A stretch of 64,000 nt of DNA from Mesorhabditis belari (GCA_958450365.1 CAUEEP010000735.1:3252001-3316000); one strand, 5' to 3'. Numbered from the stretch's first letter, positions 11,398-22,567 are shown. A program made the numbers and translations. Notes: generated by a model not told the origin, from the letters alone.

Positions 11398-11463
11398 TTG
11401 AACAAGGGAATTGAACCCTCGATGCATACCGGGCAAATGCTTTACCACTGAGCTATTTGGGCC
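11398..11463 (-). tRNA. tRNA-like sequence beside the chemoreceptor relic
   Basis: The minus strand reads GGCCCAAATAGCTCAGTGGT (start and A-box), with GAGGGTTCAATTCCCTT as a paired T-arm about 45 bases on. The 3' acceptor strand does not pair with the 5' GGCCCAA, and the anticodon arm is imperfect. A tRNA-derived relic is more likely than a functional gene. The intact chemoreceptor B has a tRNA-like sequence at the equivalent position, just upstream of exon 4. Confidence 0.4.
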
Positions 11464-11477
11464 TTCTTTTCCCGAGA

Positions 11478-11816
11478 AGAAATAAGAAAGAAAAGGAAGA
11501 GAAAGAAGGAGAAAGGAAGAGAAAGGAAGAAGAAAGAAGGAGAAAGGAAGAAGAAAGGAAGAGAAAGGAAGAGAAAGAAGGAGAAAGGAAGAGAAAGGAA
11601 GAGAAAGAAGGAGAAAGGAAGAGAAAGGAAGAGAAAGAAGGAGAAAGGAAGAGAAAGGAAGAGAAAGGAAGAGAAAGGAAGAGAAAGGAAGAGAAAGGAA
11701 GAGAAAGGAAAAGAAAGGAAGAAGAAAGGAAGAAGAAAGCAGGAGAAAGGAAGAGAGAAGGAAAGAAGGAGAAAGGAAGAGAAAGGAAGAGAAAGAAGGA
11801 GAAAGAAAGAGAATGG
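11478..11816. repeat. Homopurine GGAAGAGAAA array
   Basis: About 340 bp with almost only A and G on the plus strand, in 10- to 12-bp units (AGGAAGAGAA). Both strands give open artefact frames (Glu/Lys/Arg-rich, or Ser/Phe/Leu-rich). Homopurine mirror-repeat tracts of this kind are prone to triplex (H-DNA) formation. Confidence 0.95.
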
Positions 11817-12840
11817 CTAATCCGTTTTCGAAAGGCATTTCTCTTTCAAAAAAAAAACTATTTTAATAAAATTTGCTTCAGATTAACGATTTAACATATC
11901 CAAAATATAGTGTGAAATCCAGATAAGAAAATCTTCAAAAATTAGTTCATATACTAAAGTGTACGGTAACTTTTCCCATGCGTCAAGCGAATTTCAGCTC
12001 TGTTTTTGCGTGAACGCGAAACCTGACTAATAAAAAGCTACAAAGCATTTAGAAGACGTGAATTTCTCCATAAATTACCACAAATTGAGGTACACTTTCG
12101 TGATTTTTCAAAGAAAAATGGTCAAATTCGGCCGGAAAACATAAAATGACAAGTTTCCTTTTAGTTTTAAAGAAGAATATTTCAAAATTCCTCTGAAAAT
12201 CTAAAACCGTATAGAAAGAGTCTCGTAGTCTTGAGATAATCTCAAGAGAAAGACAAAAAAAATGACTAAAATTTTGGGTGTTCAAGGGAAAATCACTGTT
12301 TTTTCAAAGAATTCGATGAATTCCGAAATTTTAAACGATTTCTGTGATTAAATTTTTTTTTGATCAAATCAAGAATTCATTTTAGTCAAAAAATGCTGTG
12401 ACATCCAGATCAGAAAGTCTGAAAAAAAGTAGATTATATAGTAAAGAGTATGATCGAGTTTCCCCACTTTAGAGTGTCATGAACTTTGTGATTCTGCCTC
12501 TGTGCAAATCAATCAATTTAACCTAGCCAAAAGCTAGCATGGCCATCCAGCTTGATATTCAAAGAACATTTACATTTCATCACACTTGCTTGCATTGGGA
12601 TAAACGTTTATAAAACTGGACACAGGTAATTAAAAACGTTGAAGTATCATAGAAGGACCCCAAAAAAAAAAAAATAGAAAAGAGAACCAAACAAGATATT
12701 GTATAATAATTTTAAAACAAAGCCAATAATGTATTTGCAAAAACATGAGCTTAAAAACACAACGAAATAATTAAAAGAAAGGAAAGACTGAACGAAATAA
12801 TAATACATGCGAAACGAGCAGGAAATGAAATTTATTTATT
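11817..12840. other. Intergenic, diverged repeat units only
   Basis: AT-rich. Near 11911 and 12399 are two diverged units (TAGTGTGAAATCCAGATAAG and CTGTGACATCCAGATCAG, each followed by a TAC-GTAACTTTTCCCA-like stretch). They are reverse-orientation relatives of the 140-bp array at 18.3-19.0 kb. No gene seen. Confidence 0.5.
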
Positions 12841-12895
12841 TTTTTGATCGGCTCGTCTTTTCATGTCGAGCAGAGAGTCTTGTTTGGAGCGGCGC

Positions 12896-15689
12896 TCATC
12901 GACTAGATCTAGAGCTTTCTTCATGACGAGCGGAGACACCACTATTGATTGCTAAAATTGACAGTCAATATGGCTTTTCACAAATATGTTTCATGATATT
13001 TATTACGTTATAAATGAATCGAGATTTCCGCATTTTAAAGTTTAGAGGTTTAAAAGGTTCCTAACTCAAGCGTATGCTTTAAAAATCTTTAAAGCACCCA
13101 CCTTTACATTACCTGGCGTGTGATTTTGCTGCGTTGACCCCAAATCGGTGACCGCTTTACGGATGATCGCTGCTATTTTAGTCTTCCAACGCTAAAACTA
13201 ATCATTGCGCAGTAATAAACTATAAAATACCTCATGAGCTTTGGCTTGTCGATCTTGTGCCTTTTGAACGGCGAGATTTTGCGCTTTTGGCTCGTTCTTT
13301 TTGTTCTCTTGCAAATCGCCGATCACTTGCTGAGCGGCAAGATTTTGTTCATGCTGAGCGGCAAGATTTTGCAATGATTGGGGCTCATTCTCCATGCTTC
13401 TTTGCAAATCAATCATCACTTGTTCAGCTTTCTCGTCATTCATTACCGAAGTTGTAGTGGTAATCTAAAAAAAAGGAAATTTATTTTTTGAAACATTGTA
13501 AAACCTGAGTAGTTTCAAGCGACTTTCTCTTGTCAATGTTCTCCACCGATAATGAGCTTGAAACGATCTTCTTAAACGAAAAATGTAATGACAAGGGAAT
13601 TAGGTAAATTTGCAAAACCTCTTCGCTAAAAGAGTCATCCGAGAAAGAGTAGTCAACAAGTGGTGTCGTTGCACCGTCAATCCGACTCGTCAATCCATCA
13701 ACATTTAGAGTGCTGCTCACCGGATCATACTAAAACTTAAAAGCTTTGTACTTATTCGATAGCCAAAAAACAACTTGTTTCACCCCTTTCAAACTCACCT
13801 TAATTTCCGTTGACTCGTTGCATCTTTGAGATTTGTTAACTCCTTGGCTTGACGATCTCTCATTCAAGGACATCTGCGAGAAACTGTGCACGAAGTCAAA
13901 CAGAGCGGTTTTCTAGGAATTTGCATAAATAAGTTAAACTATTAATCGCTTACTGGTGTTTGGTGTTTCAGGTGTTTCAGGTATTTCCTGCTTTGATTTC
14001 TTACCCCAATTGAACAGGGCAACTCCTTTCGGACTTGATCGACCTAAACAAAACTATCGATAAATTTACGTCCCGAAAAATACCGGATGTTATGGATAAA
14101 GTCTCGCACTCAGCTTTGATCTCTTTATCTAAATTATGGGTTGAAAGTTACACGAATAATCTCAACCCTGCAGCAATTGAGATGTCTTTGACACTCGTGG
14201 AGCTTCGGTTTGGGGCACAGCAGCAGCAGCAGCCTGATTAGCCTTCTGACGATAGGGATTCGAGTTGTTTCTCGATTTCTCTCCAAGATCCTGCTAAATT
14301 ATACAATAAAGGTTTTAAAATCAGTAAGCTGTTAACTAAACGTACCTGTGAATGTTGTGAAAATCTTCCCGAATGATTAGACCACGTTGAGTGCGAGTGT
14401 TGCACAGAGCGGTTATCATAATCTTAACAAGAAGTGTTTTTATACTAAAAGCTTCTCTAACTTTGTTTAAATGAAGGCAGCTGTCTTGGATACAATTGTG
14501 GAGCGAAATTTCTATCCTGAACAAATCCGTTGTGAATCCGATTATAAGTGGACACCTAAAAAAAAGGTTTAAAGGCTCAAAGTTTAAACAAACCTCGTCT
14601 AAGAGTGGAATTGGTTTCTGACCATTTGGATCTTCAATTGGAGTCGAAGTGCGAACCCACGAGCTGACATAGTCCTTTTTGAAGCCGTGAAGCGTTCTGT
14701 TTTGATTGTCGTGTGAGGATTGAGTTGCGAAAGCAGCACCATAAGATGATCGCTGGCGGGTTTGACGCTGGAAAGTTTGAGGAAGTTGGCCACGTGTAGA
14801 ATGGCTTCTAAATTAAAGTCATCATTCTTTGATTTAAAGTTTAGCACCTAGATTTGATAAGCAGCCTAAAACCAAGCAATTAAATGACTTTAGCTTATTA
14901 TTATATGTTAAATACATCAATTAACCATCAAAGATTTCATGAGCAACCTAAAACCAAGTAATTAAATGGCTTTAGCTTAGCATTATATGTTAAATACATC
15001 AATTAACCATCAAAGATTTCATAAGTAGCCTAAAACCAAGTAATTAAATGACTTTAGCTCATCATTATAGGTTAAATACATCAATTAACCATCAAAGATT
15101 TCATAAGCAGCCTAAAACCAAGTAATTAAATGACTTTAGCTTAGTATTATATGTTAAATACATCAATTAACCTCTTAAAGTTTTGTGTTTTGACTCGATC
15201 GGGTGCTTTCTGCATGGACACTTGAAATTGAATGTCCCGAGCGGCTTCCGAGTCGGCTAATCTGAGAAACAAAAGTTAAATCGCAAGATCAATGCTTACT
15301 TCGCCTTGTAAAGCGTTTCCCCAATGGCATTTCTTGAGACGAAGATCTTTGGAACGGTGGCCAGGAATTCGTTGAGATTTTTATGCCCAAATTTCCTGAA
15401 GTCCAGCATTCCATAGTTCTGGCTAAAGAATAAAATGTTTAAACGAAAAAGCTTTAAATCAAGAAAATGTTGGTTGCGGCAAAATTGAATGATTACGAGT
15501 TAAAGTTAAGTTTGTTTTTAGCTGGCTGGCTGGCTTTATCGGAGAAATCATAAGCTCAATAAGGCGTCTAGCAATCCACCAAAACCCTTACCGATATTCG
15601 TGGAGGATTTTCGAAGCTTGACATCCTCCTTGTACCGATGCAACAATTGCATATATGTCCTTGTGCACTTTAGTCAGCTGCTCGTCCAT
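12896..15689 (-). CDS. LOTUS/OST-HTH domain protein
   Basis: Start chosen at 15689 because the first exon (15689-15592) opens with MDEQLTKVHKDIYAIVASVQ and joins in phase to 15422-15300. Together these give one LOTUS (OST-HTH) fold: a helix, a GG turn, then YG-LDFRKFGHKNLNEFLATV and a G-TLYKA ending, as in TDRD5/7, Oskar and nematode germ-granule LOTUS proteins. Later exons, about 15261-15172, 14807-14594, 14555-14462, 14422-14346, 14293-14167, 14043-14005, 13903-13800, 13730-13510, 13465-13230 and 13190-12896, encode a low-complexity Ser/Gln/Asn-rich region and a Gln/Ala coiled-coil-like stretch (LAAQHEQNLAAQQ). The known family role is RNA binding and Vasa-helicase recruitment in germ granules; that role is inferred here. 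The join of 14005 to 13903 is out of phase as drawn, so one middle exon is wrong. An acceptor at 15740 may mark a trans-splice or 5'UTR intron. Confidence 0.7.
14830..15171 (-). repeat. 82-bp tandem repeat containing a micro-exon
   Basis: Four tandem units of about 82 bp lie inside the LOTUS gene. On the minus strand each has a GTTAATTGATG donor, a roughly 60-nt intron-like stretch ending TTGGTTTTAG, then 22 nt (G CTG CTT ATG AAA TCT TTG ATG in the best copy). The last unit instead has 18 nt ending AAATCTAG. Splicing exon 15172 directly to the 18-nt version keeps frame; including a single 22-nt copy does not. Confidence 0.75.
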
Positions 15690-15739
15690 TCTGCAGTCAG
15701 CGGCTCGTCCCTTTTTTCCTTTCGTCACCCGTGCGAATC

Positions 15740-15812
15740 TAAACGAAAAGGTTAATTAGGTGCGGAAAAAGAAGAATAATATTTAACAAAACATCTTGAA
15801 AGTGTAAAACTT
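15740..15812. other. Short AT-rich leader region
   Basis: This contains the presumed 5' side of the LOTUS gene: TTTAG acceptor near 15740 and AT-rich sequence up to the palindromic element. No promoter motif is recognised. Confidence 0.3.
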
Positions 15813-16335
15813 GGGAGTGGGACAAATTCGACCTTTTTGCGCACCCGGACATTTGCGCACCTTTTTTTCCGCACCTTGCGCATTAGCGCACCTTTTTTCG
15901 CGTTTTAAAAAAGCTTAAAAAGCTAAAAAAAGCTCTAAAAAGCTAATATTAACCAATTTCTATTCCAAAAGTTGTTTTTCTAGGTAATTTTAGGGCGTAG
16001 AATCGAAATTTTGACATATCAGAGCTTGCGGAAACAAACGGACGGAGTTATACAAAGAGAAAAATCGACAATTTTCTGTAATTTGATCTAGCCGTTTTGT
16101 CTTTCAAAGACAAAACGTTTTGTCGTTTTGTCTGGTTCCACAAGCTCTGTTATGTCAAAATTTCGATTCTACGCCCTTAAATTACCTAGAAAAACAACTT
16201 TTGGAATAGAAATTGGTTAATATTAGCTTTTTAGAGTTTAAAACGCGAAAAATGGTGCGCTAATGGGCAAGGTGCGGAAAAAAAGGTGCGCAAATGTCCG
16301 GGTGCGCAAAAAAAGGTCGCATTTGTCCCACTCCC
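15813..16335. mobile_element. Palindromic element A, copy 1
   Basis: A near-perfect foldback of about 520 bp. The left end GGGAGTGGGACAAATTCGAC is mirrored by the right end GTCGCATTTGTCCCACTCCC. Both arms carry AGGTGCGCAAATGTCCGGGT-type sequence, and the centre contains TTTTGTCTTTCAAAGACAAA. A related palindrome is at 29864-30488. There is no transposase, so this is a non-autonomous foldback/MITE. Confidence 0.85.
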
Positions 16336-16417
16336 GTAAAACTTAATTCAAAATTCAAAAATTTTCAAGAAAACATTCGTGACGAGAAATAATGAAAATT
16401 TTTTGTTTCCCACACTC

Positions 16418-16718
16418 AAACAAACGCTTATATCTCAACACCAGTGCGTTTATTTCTGCGCGTTTAAGGATCAAATAAAAGTAGAGAAAGTGGGTGATTT
16501 TTTAAGATATAGCAAATCTTTTTAGCATTAACCAGTAATTAGAAAAATGATTGAAAAGTAACAAAAAAGAGCCGAGTTTCAATCATTTTTTCTAAGTACG
16601 GGTTAATGATAAAAGTTTGTATTATATCTTAAAAAATCACCCACTTTCTCTACTTTTATTTGATCCTTAAACGCGCAGAAATAAACGCACTGGTGTCGAG
16701 ATATAAGCGTTTGTTTAA
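16418..16718. mobile_element. Palindromic element C
   Basis: The left arm AAACAAACGCTTATATCTCA through AAATCACCCACTTTCTC-complement sequence is mirrored by the right arm ending GAGATATAAGCGTTTGTTT. Arms are about 120 bp with few mismatches. The centre holds an ATTAACC/GGTTAAT pair. It is a foldback element without coding capacity, lying upstream of the LOTUS gene. Confidence 0.8.
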
Positions 16719-17268
16719 GAGTAAACTTACAACTTACTATTAGACTACGCGACGCTCCTATAGAGCTTCTATAGGCCGTTCTATTAGAGTTTTTGTGTCG
16801 TAAATGTGTCGTTAGGGACTACGATAGAAATACGCGTCAGATTACGGTATTTTCAGACAAATTACGATAGAAATGTCGTCTTTTAAAGTGCAAATTTACT
16901 TCTTAAGCTACGGTCGATGTTGATTTTGCGTAAAAAACGATTAACCCAAATTTATCACCCCCACAACGAGATTATGACCAATAAATCAAAGCTTGGGGAA
17001 ATAGAATACGATAAATTATTAGCAATCTCTAAAATTCTCAGAAATTGAGTGCAACGCAATTATCGGAGTTGATTTTATTAGGATTGGCCAAGGAACTGAA
17101 ATTTTAGAGCTCAAAAAGCACAAAGTGTACTTTGTGCTTTGGTAAATGCATCCTTTCTGGCGTGCTGAGCTCATAATTTTTCTTGTTCCGCTGATTTCCA
17201 CAGGAAAAATGAAGAATTCAGTGAACTAGTAACGGGGTGTTTACTAGAGTATAAAGTACGTTCAAAAC
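16719..17268. other. Intergenic, no gene seen
   Basis: AT-rich sequence without a sustained frame or recognised motif; isolated TACGGT/TACGATAG words occur. Confidence 0.4.
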
Positions 17269-17269
17269 T

Positions 17270-17880
17270 TATTCATTAGCTAGTGTGCGTTCCAGAATAC
17301 AACTTTACTTATATACGATAACGGGTATACGAGTTTCTTTTGTCTTCTCGAAATTGGGTAATTGAACCAAAGAAAAATGGGGAAAAGTACATCCAAAAAC
17401 GTATCCATTAGCTAGTGTGCATTCCAGAATGAAACTTTGCTTAAGGGAGATGGCAAGATTCAACGAGTGTACAGGAGTTTCTTTTGTCTTCTCGAAATTG
17501 TGTAACCCAACCAAAGAAAAATGGGGAAAAGTACATCCAAAAACGTATCCATTAGCTAGTGTGCATTCCAGAATGAAACTTTGCTTAAGGGAGATGGCAA
17601 GATTCAACGAGTGTACAGGAGTTTCTTTTGTCTTCTCGAAATTGTGTAACCCAACCAAAGAAAAATGGGGAAAAGTACATCCAAAAACGTATCCATTAGC
17701 TAGTGTGCGTTCCAGAATTCAACTTTGCTTAAGGGATTTATCAAGATTCAACAGGGTACACCAGTTTCTTTTGTCTTCTCGAAATTGTGTAATCCAACCA
17801 AAGAAAAATGGGGAAAAGTACATCAAAAAACGTATCCATTAGCTACTGTGCGTTCCAGAACTCAATCAAATTCGATTTAT
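17270..17880. repeat. 144-bp tandem repeat with TCCAG module
   Basis: Four to five units with TTCCAG at 17290, 17422, 17566, 17710 and 17853 (spacing 132, 144, 144, 143). Each contains TATCCATTAGCTAGTGTGC(A/G)TTCCAGAA and a CTCGAAATTG..AACCCAACCAAAGAAAAATG tail. The forward and reverse frames through it are artefacts. It lies 3' of chemoreceptor B. Confidence 0.9.
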
Positions 17881-17969
17881 TCTTTTCTAATGCTTTTTCA
17901 CATGTGTAATTTGTGTCCGATTCCTTGCCGCCACCACTGACACACTTGTGACCGTGGTCGTCGCGGCAT

Positions 17970-20900
17970 TCATATCTTTTCGTTTCTTTGGCGGTAAATT
18001 GAAAATGATAACGATGGAGCTAAAGGCTTATTTTGTTGAATTCGTCTAATCAAATCAAAATCTTTACCCCAACACAGAATGAACGATAAATGGAGAAACT
18101 TCAAGAATAAGATAATAAAAAATTGGCATTCCTGTAGTAACCAAATTGTTAGCCACCCAATTTCCGAAAAGAAAACAAATCGTGATAAAATGTGTGGTCA
18201 CCAACTGAATTGATTTCATTTTACAAACTTTTTAACCCTTACCATAATCGATAAACGAATGTCGGCTCGCCGCTTTGACTCGGAGAGTTTTCTCTGAAAT
18301 TTTCTTCTCAAACTTTCTTATCTGGATATCACACAACATTTTGGTTGAATTCAATTTTCAAGACAAGCACATTTGTTAGCACTTGTAGTAGCAGATTAGT
18401 TCAATTAGATTTGAAAAGCTACAGTACACTTGGTGTCTTAATTTTTGGCGGATTCTCTTAGCTGGATGTCACACTAGCTTTTAGCTAAGGTAGATCCTTG
18501 ATTTCTGCAAAATTTCATCCATCACTTCTCGATCCTCTACATCATGGGAAAAGTTACCGTACTCTTTACTATACAATTTCTCCTTTTCAGATTTTCTTAT
18601 CTGGATATCACACTAGCTTTTAGCTAAGATAGATCCTTGATTTCTACAAAATTTCATAAAATCACTCCTCGATTCTCTACAGCATGGGAAAAGTTACCGT
18701 ACTCATTACTATATAATTTCTCCTTTTCAGGTTTTCTTATCTGGAAGTCACACTAGCTTTTCATTGAGGTAAATCCTTGATTTCTGCAAAATTTCATCCA
18801 TCACTTCTCGATCCTCTACATCATGGGAAAAGTTACCGTACTCTTTACTATACAATTTCTCATTTTCAGATTTTTTGATCTGGATATCACCCTAGCTTTT
18901 CGTTGAGGTAGATCCTTGATTTCTGCAAAATTTCATCCATCACTCCTCGATTCTCTACAGCATGGGAAAAGTTACCGTACTCTTTACTATACAATTTCTC
19001 CTTTTCACATTTTCTTATCTGGATATCACATCATCTTTTAACAATAAACCCACCAATCTCCTGACTCTCCACAACGTCAACACATCAAACACCATCGTCA
19101 CTCCCAAAATTCCATACATAATATGATCAAAATGATCGACGAAAAAGGTAACTGTATCATCCCAACGATATAAACAAGTGTTACAGTACTCTAATGGAGT
19201 GAAATACCAGCAGCCATAACAAACGAAACCGTCTTTTTCAAAGACTACTGTAATTGGTTGATTTTTTTCAGAGAATCGTCTTTTTAACTACTTCCAGACA
19301 TTCTCTGGATTACTGTACTCGTTATCAGATTACTGTAACTACAAGGGATTACTGTACTTTCAAATAAGCTTCTTAAAAGATCACAGTCACTTTTCTAAAT
19401 CACTTACAATCTCCAATTTGATAACAATAAACAGCAACCGGTATCGCCCACAAAATCAACCCATGCGGCAAAGCGATACGCTCGATTTTCGAATAAAAAC
19501 GACCATCAAAGAAAACGGCAAACAATCTGCAAACGAAAACACAGGAATTAGTTTTTCAACTTTTGATGAAAAGTTTCTCATCAAAAGGAATCGAACCCGA
19601 GCAAAAATCGTCACCGTTCGTCTCGAAAACAAGACTCTTATCCACTAGACCACGGCCTCCATAAGCTTCCTCTGCGAAAAAACGCTTTTAAATCACTCAC
19701 CGATTAAAACAAAGCCCATTTCCTAGCATTTGCATCGAATAAATCATTCCCAAATTAAATGAAGTAATGATTTTGTTGATCAGAATGCCTTTAAGCCAAA
19801 AACCGTCCGTACTCACGCATTCCCACCTAGAAATTGCAATTGTTTTGTCCAGGAATTGTTGCCCAGCAATTATTGCCCAGCAATTGTTGCGCAGCTTGTT
19901 GCCCAACAATTGTTGCCCAGCTTGTTGCCCAGCTTGTTGCCCAACAATTGTTGCCCAGCTTGTTGCCCAGCTTGTTGCCCAACAATTGTTGCCCAGCTTG
20001 TTGCCCAGCTTGTTGCCCAACAATTGTTGCCCAGCTTGTTGCCCAGCTTGTTGCCCAACAATTGTTGCCCAGCTTGTTGCCCAGCTTGTTGCCCAACAAT
20101 TGTTGCGCAGCTTGTTGCCCAGCTTGTTGCCCAACAATTGTTGCGCAGCTTGTTGCCCAGCTTGTTGCCCAACAATTGTTGCCCAGCTTGTTGCCCAACA
20201 ATTGTTGCCCAGCTTGTTGCCCAGCTTGTTACCCAACAATTGTTGCCCAACAATTGTTGCCCAACAATTGTTGCCCAGCTTGTTCCCCAGCTTGTTGCCC
20301 AACAATTGTTGCCCAGCTTGTTGCCCAGCTTGTTGCCCAACAATTGTTGCCCAGCTTGTTGCCCAGCTTGTTGCCCAACAATTGTTGCCCAGCTTGTTGC
20401 CCAGCTTGTTGCCCAACAATTGTTGCCCAGCTTGTTCCCCAGCTTGTTGCCTAGCTTGTTGCCTAGCTTGTTGGCTAGCAATTCTTGCCCAGCTTGTTGG
20501 CTAGCAATTCTTGCCCAGCTTGTTGCCCAGCTTGTTGCCCAGCTTGTTGCCCAGCTTATTGCCTAGCAGTTGTTGCCCAGCTTGTTGCCCAGCTTGTTGC
20601 CCAGCTTGTTGCCCAGCTTATTGCCTAGCAGTTGTTGCCCAGCTTGTTACCCAGCTTGTTACCCAGCTTGTTGCTCAACAATTGTTGCTCAGGAATTATT
20701 GCCCAGCAATTGTTTCCCATTCTTGTCCGAGCCAAACCTTAGCCCCAAACTCACGTCAAAACACAATACGCTTTGTAGAGCTCAGTCCATGCCTCGCTGA
20801 AACGACAATAGCAATCGATAAAGAGATAATATTTCACAGCCCATCCAACCAGTGAATTCTTGTAGATCACCCGGGCACAGTACGAGTTCAATAGAAGCCC

Positions 20901-21380
20901 GAAAATGCCGAACTAAAACTTTTCACTTTCATTTTCCTTCTATCTGGAGCGCACTTTAGAATTTCGGATACTAAAAAGTCAGGAAAACCCATTTCTCAAC
21001 ACTCGAGTTGCGCTGAAACTGTTCAACACTCTAACTTTTCTCTGGTACTACCCTGAGCAACTTTTTTCTTCAGTTTCCTCTTATCTGGAACGCACTTTAG
21101 AATTCTCAACCTAAAAACCAACCAAAATCATCGATCCAGCAATCGGCGCATTCACCTCATCATTGACCGTCGACTTGACCGGCAATCCGTCCCAAGTATA
21201 GCTCACTCCATAATCAGTTTCCCAATAAAATCCACTCCAATTATAGCACGATAAACTGCTATAGTAGGCGTAATCGTAATACTCAGTCGTTTCATAGTCG
21301 GTTACTGTAGTCGTAGGTACTGTAGGGGTAGTCGAAAATAAATCTCCAAAATTCCAAAAAGATAGAGTGACAGTTGTCAT
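17970..21380 (-). CDS. Chemoreceptor B (nematode seven-transmembrane GPCR)
   Basis: Seven predicted exons, 21380-21123, 20912-20755, 19826-19701, 19526-19408, 19244-19054, 18204-18068 and 18045-17970, give about 355 residues with all phases closed. Exons 2, 3, 4 and 6 have exactly the lengths of chemoreceptor A. Conserved pairs include ITSFNLGMIYSMQMLGNGL, GRFYSKIERIA, CYGCWYFTPLEYCNTC and LVTTHFITI. The N-terminus is Thr/Tyr-rich with an NWS glycosylation site. The short intracellular tail is basic (RIQQNKP, YRQRNEKI). It is presumed to be a plasma-membrane chemosensory receptor of the Srx/Srt type; the exact subfamily is not assigned. Introns hold a large minisatellite (intron 2), a tRNA-like sequence (intron 3) and a 140-bp tandem array (intron 5). 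Confidence 0.85.
18315..19030. repeat. 140-bp tandem repeat in intron 5 of chemoreceptor B
   Basis: CTGG of the core TATCTGGATATCACACTAGC is at 18322, 18462, 18601, 18741, 18880 and 19019, spacing 139-140. Units also carry CATGGGAAAAGTTACCGTAC. The array fills the intron between the exons ending 19054 and starting 18204. Confidence 0.9.
19585..19662 (-). tRNA. tRNA-like sequence with long variable region in intron 3
   Basis: The minus strand begins GGAGGCCGTGGTCTAGTGGA, a good A-box, and has GGGTTCGATTCC as B-box about 60 nt on. The middle carries a possible anticodon stem (GTCTT..GAGAC) and an extended variable stretch. T-stem and acceptor pairing are weak, so it is a tRNA relic or a divergent nematode tRNA. 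It is co-oriented with the host gene. Confidence 0.4.
19855..20715. repeat. CAGCTTGTTGCC minisatellite in intron 2 of chemoreceptor B
   Basis: About 860 bp of 12-bp CCCAGCTTGTTG and 12-bp CCCAACAATTGTTG-type units in a repeating 2:1 pattern (36-38 bp higher order). CAACAATTGTTG is itself palindromic. All frames are open and give Leu/Pro/Cys or Asn/Gln/Trp artefact proteins. The homologous intron of chemoreceptor A is filled by a different array. Confidence 0.95.
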
Positions 21381-21921
21381 CTGTGCGTTCCAGCTTAGAA
21401 GAAAAAGAATGAAAAAAATGGGGGAAGCTTAAAAATTGCTGAGAAATTCGCTTCGTTCGTTGATTTATTACGAATAACTCAATTCTCGGCGACCAAAAAA
21501 GTAATCAGGAATTAGAATTTGCGGAAATTTGTAAACTTCAATCAGAAAAGGGATTAGAAAATGAAATTAAGAAGGAAATTTAAAAAAAAGTTGAGATAAT
21601 CGATGTAGTCGTGTGGAAATGAAGAAATTTTCAACTTTCGAACACTATAATTTGTGGGTATTTTTAGGCGTGATGAAGGGGTTTTTTTTGAGGATCATTT
21701 TGAGAAGAACTTTTTCAAGGTTGGCTTTATTTGTAAAGGGATAATAATATCTAACAGATACAGCTTCATTGGAAGAGTCAATCTATTCCAGTCAATCTAT
21801 TCCAGTCAATCTATTCCAGTCAATCTATTCCAGTCAATCTATTCCAGTCAATCTATTCCAGCAACTACCAGCAACTATCACTCAACATCACTCAATCTAT
21901 TCACCAATCTATTGGGTGATG
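21381..21921. repeat. Spacer with 14-bp CAGTCAATCTATTC array
   Basis: The array of six copies is at 21775-21862. The preceding segment (AAAGGGATAATAATATCTAA through GGAAGAGTCAATC) recurs at about 24757-24805, evidence of a duplicated flank. No gene seen. Confidence 0.7.
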
Positions 21922-22383
21922 CATAATTATCCGGACTTCTTTTGCGTGCTTGTATCTTTTGTTTTGAAAGCTTTGTCTATTCTTTTTTTAAATATTCGTT
22001 ATTCTTTAGTGAACAAAATGCGTGTCGACAATCATATCCATCTTCGCCATATCATGCTCTACGACTTCGAAAAGGGATGGTCTGCCGCAGAGTCGTTTCG
22101 CGATCTCAAAGAACTGGAGAAGCCCCAACGGACTACCACGTAATCGACGCTCAAAAATTGGCAAACAAATAAGACACAACGATTGGATGACTTGATAGAC
22201 GATGTAAAGCGTGGATTGCCTCCAAAGATCGTTATCTCGCTCGTGGAATCGACGTCTTCCAAGCAAATGGCAATCGGTTATTGATGTAGGCGGTGAATAT
22301 GCTCCAGAATAATCAATTAAACATATTTTCTAACTATTTATGTTATTTTTGTTAATAAATCATTTATGAGTCGGATAATTATG
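21922..22383 (+). mobile_element. Internally deleted mariner-family element
   Basis: Ends CATAATTATCCGGAC and GTCGGATAATTATG are inverted repeats. Inside, from about 22017, the forward frame encodes a mariner-type N-terminal helix-turn-helix (HIHLRHIMLYDFEKGWSAAE). After a frame break it gives the mariner C-terminal end (SRWQSVIDVGGEYAPE-like, near 22260-22310). The catalytic middle is missing, so it cannot be autonomous. Confidence 0.8.
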
Positions 22384-22567
22384 AAAAATATTACTCAATC
22401 TATTCCAGTCAATCTATTTCGATTGGATTATCCACATTTCCTTTGTACCAGCTTCAAAATTGAGCCACCTTTCGGACTCGACAAAGAGACAGTTCTCTGA
22501 CCAAATCTAGCAAATAAACAAAGCATAAAACTGAGATCATGTCATATTTTGGGATGCTAATTTCTAT

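Noticed and set aside
11251..11894. Glu/Lys/Arg-rich and Ser/Phe/Leu-rich frames
   Set aside because: Both strands of the homopurine repeat.
19697..20566. Several overlapping 120-245 codon frames on both strands
   Set aside because: All arise from the 12-bp CAGCTTGTTGCC minisatellite, whose lack of stops opens most frames. Only the short end encoding exon 3 of chemoreceptor B is real.
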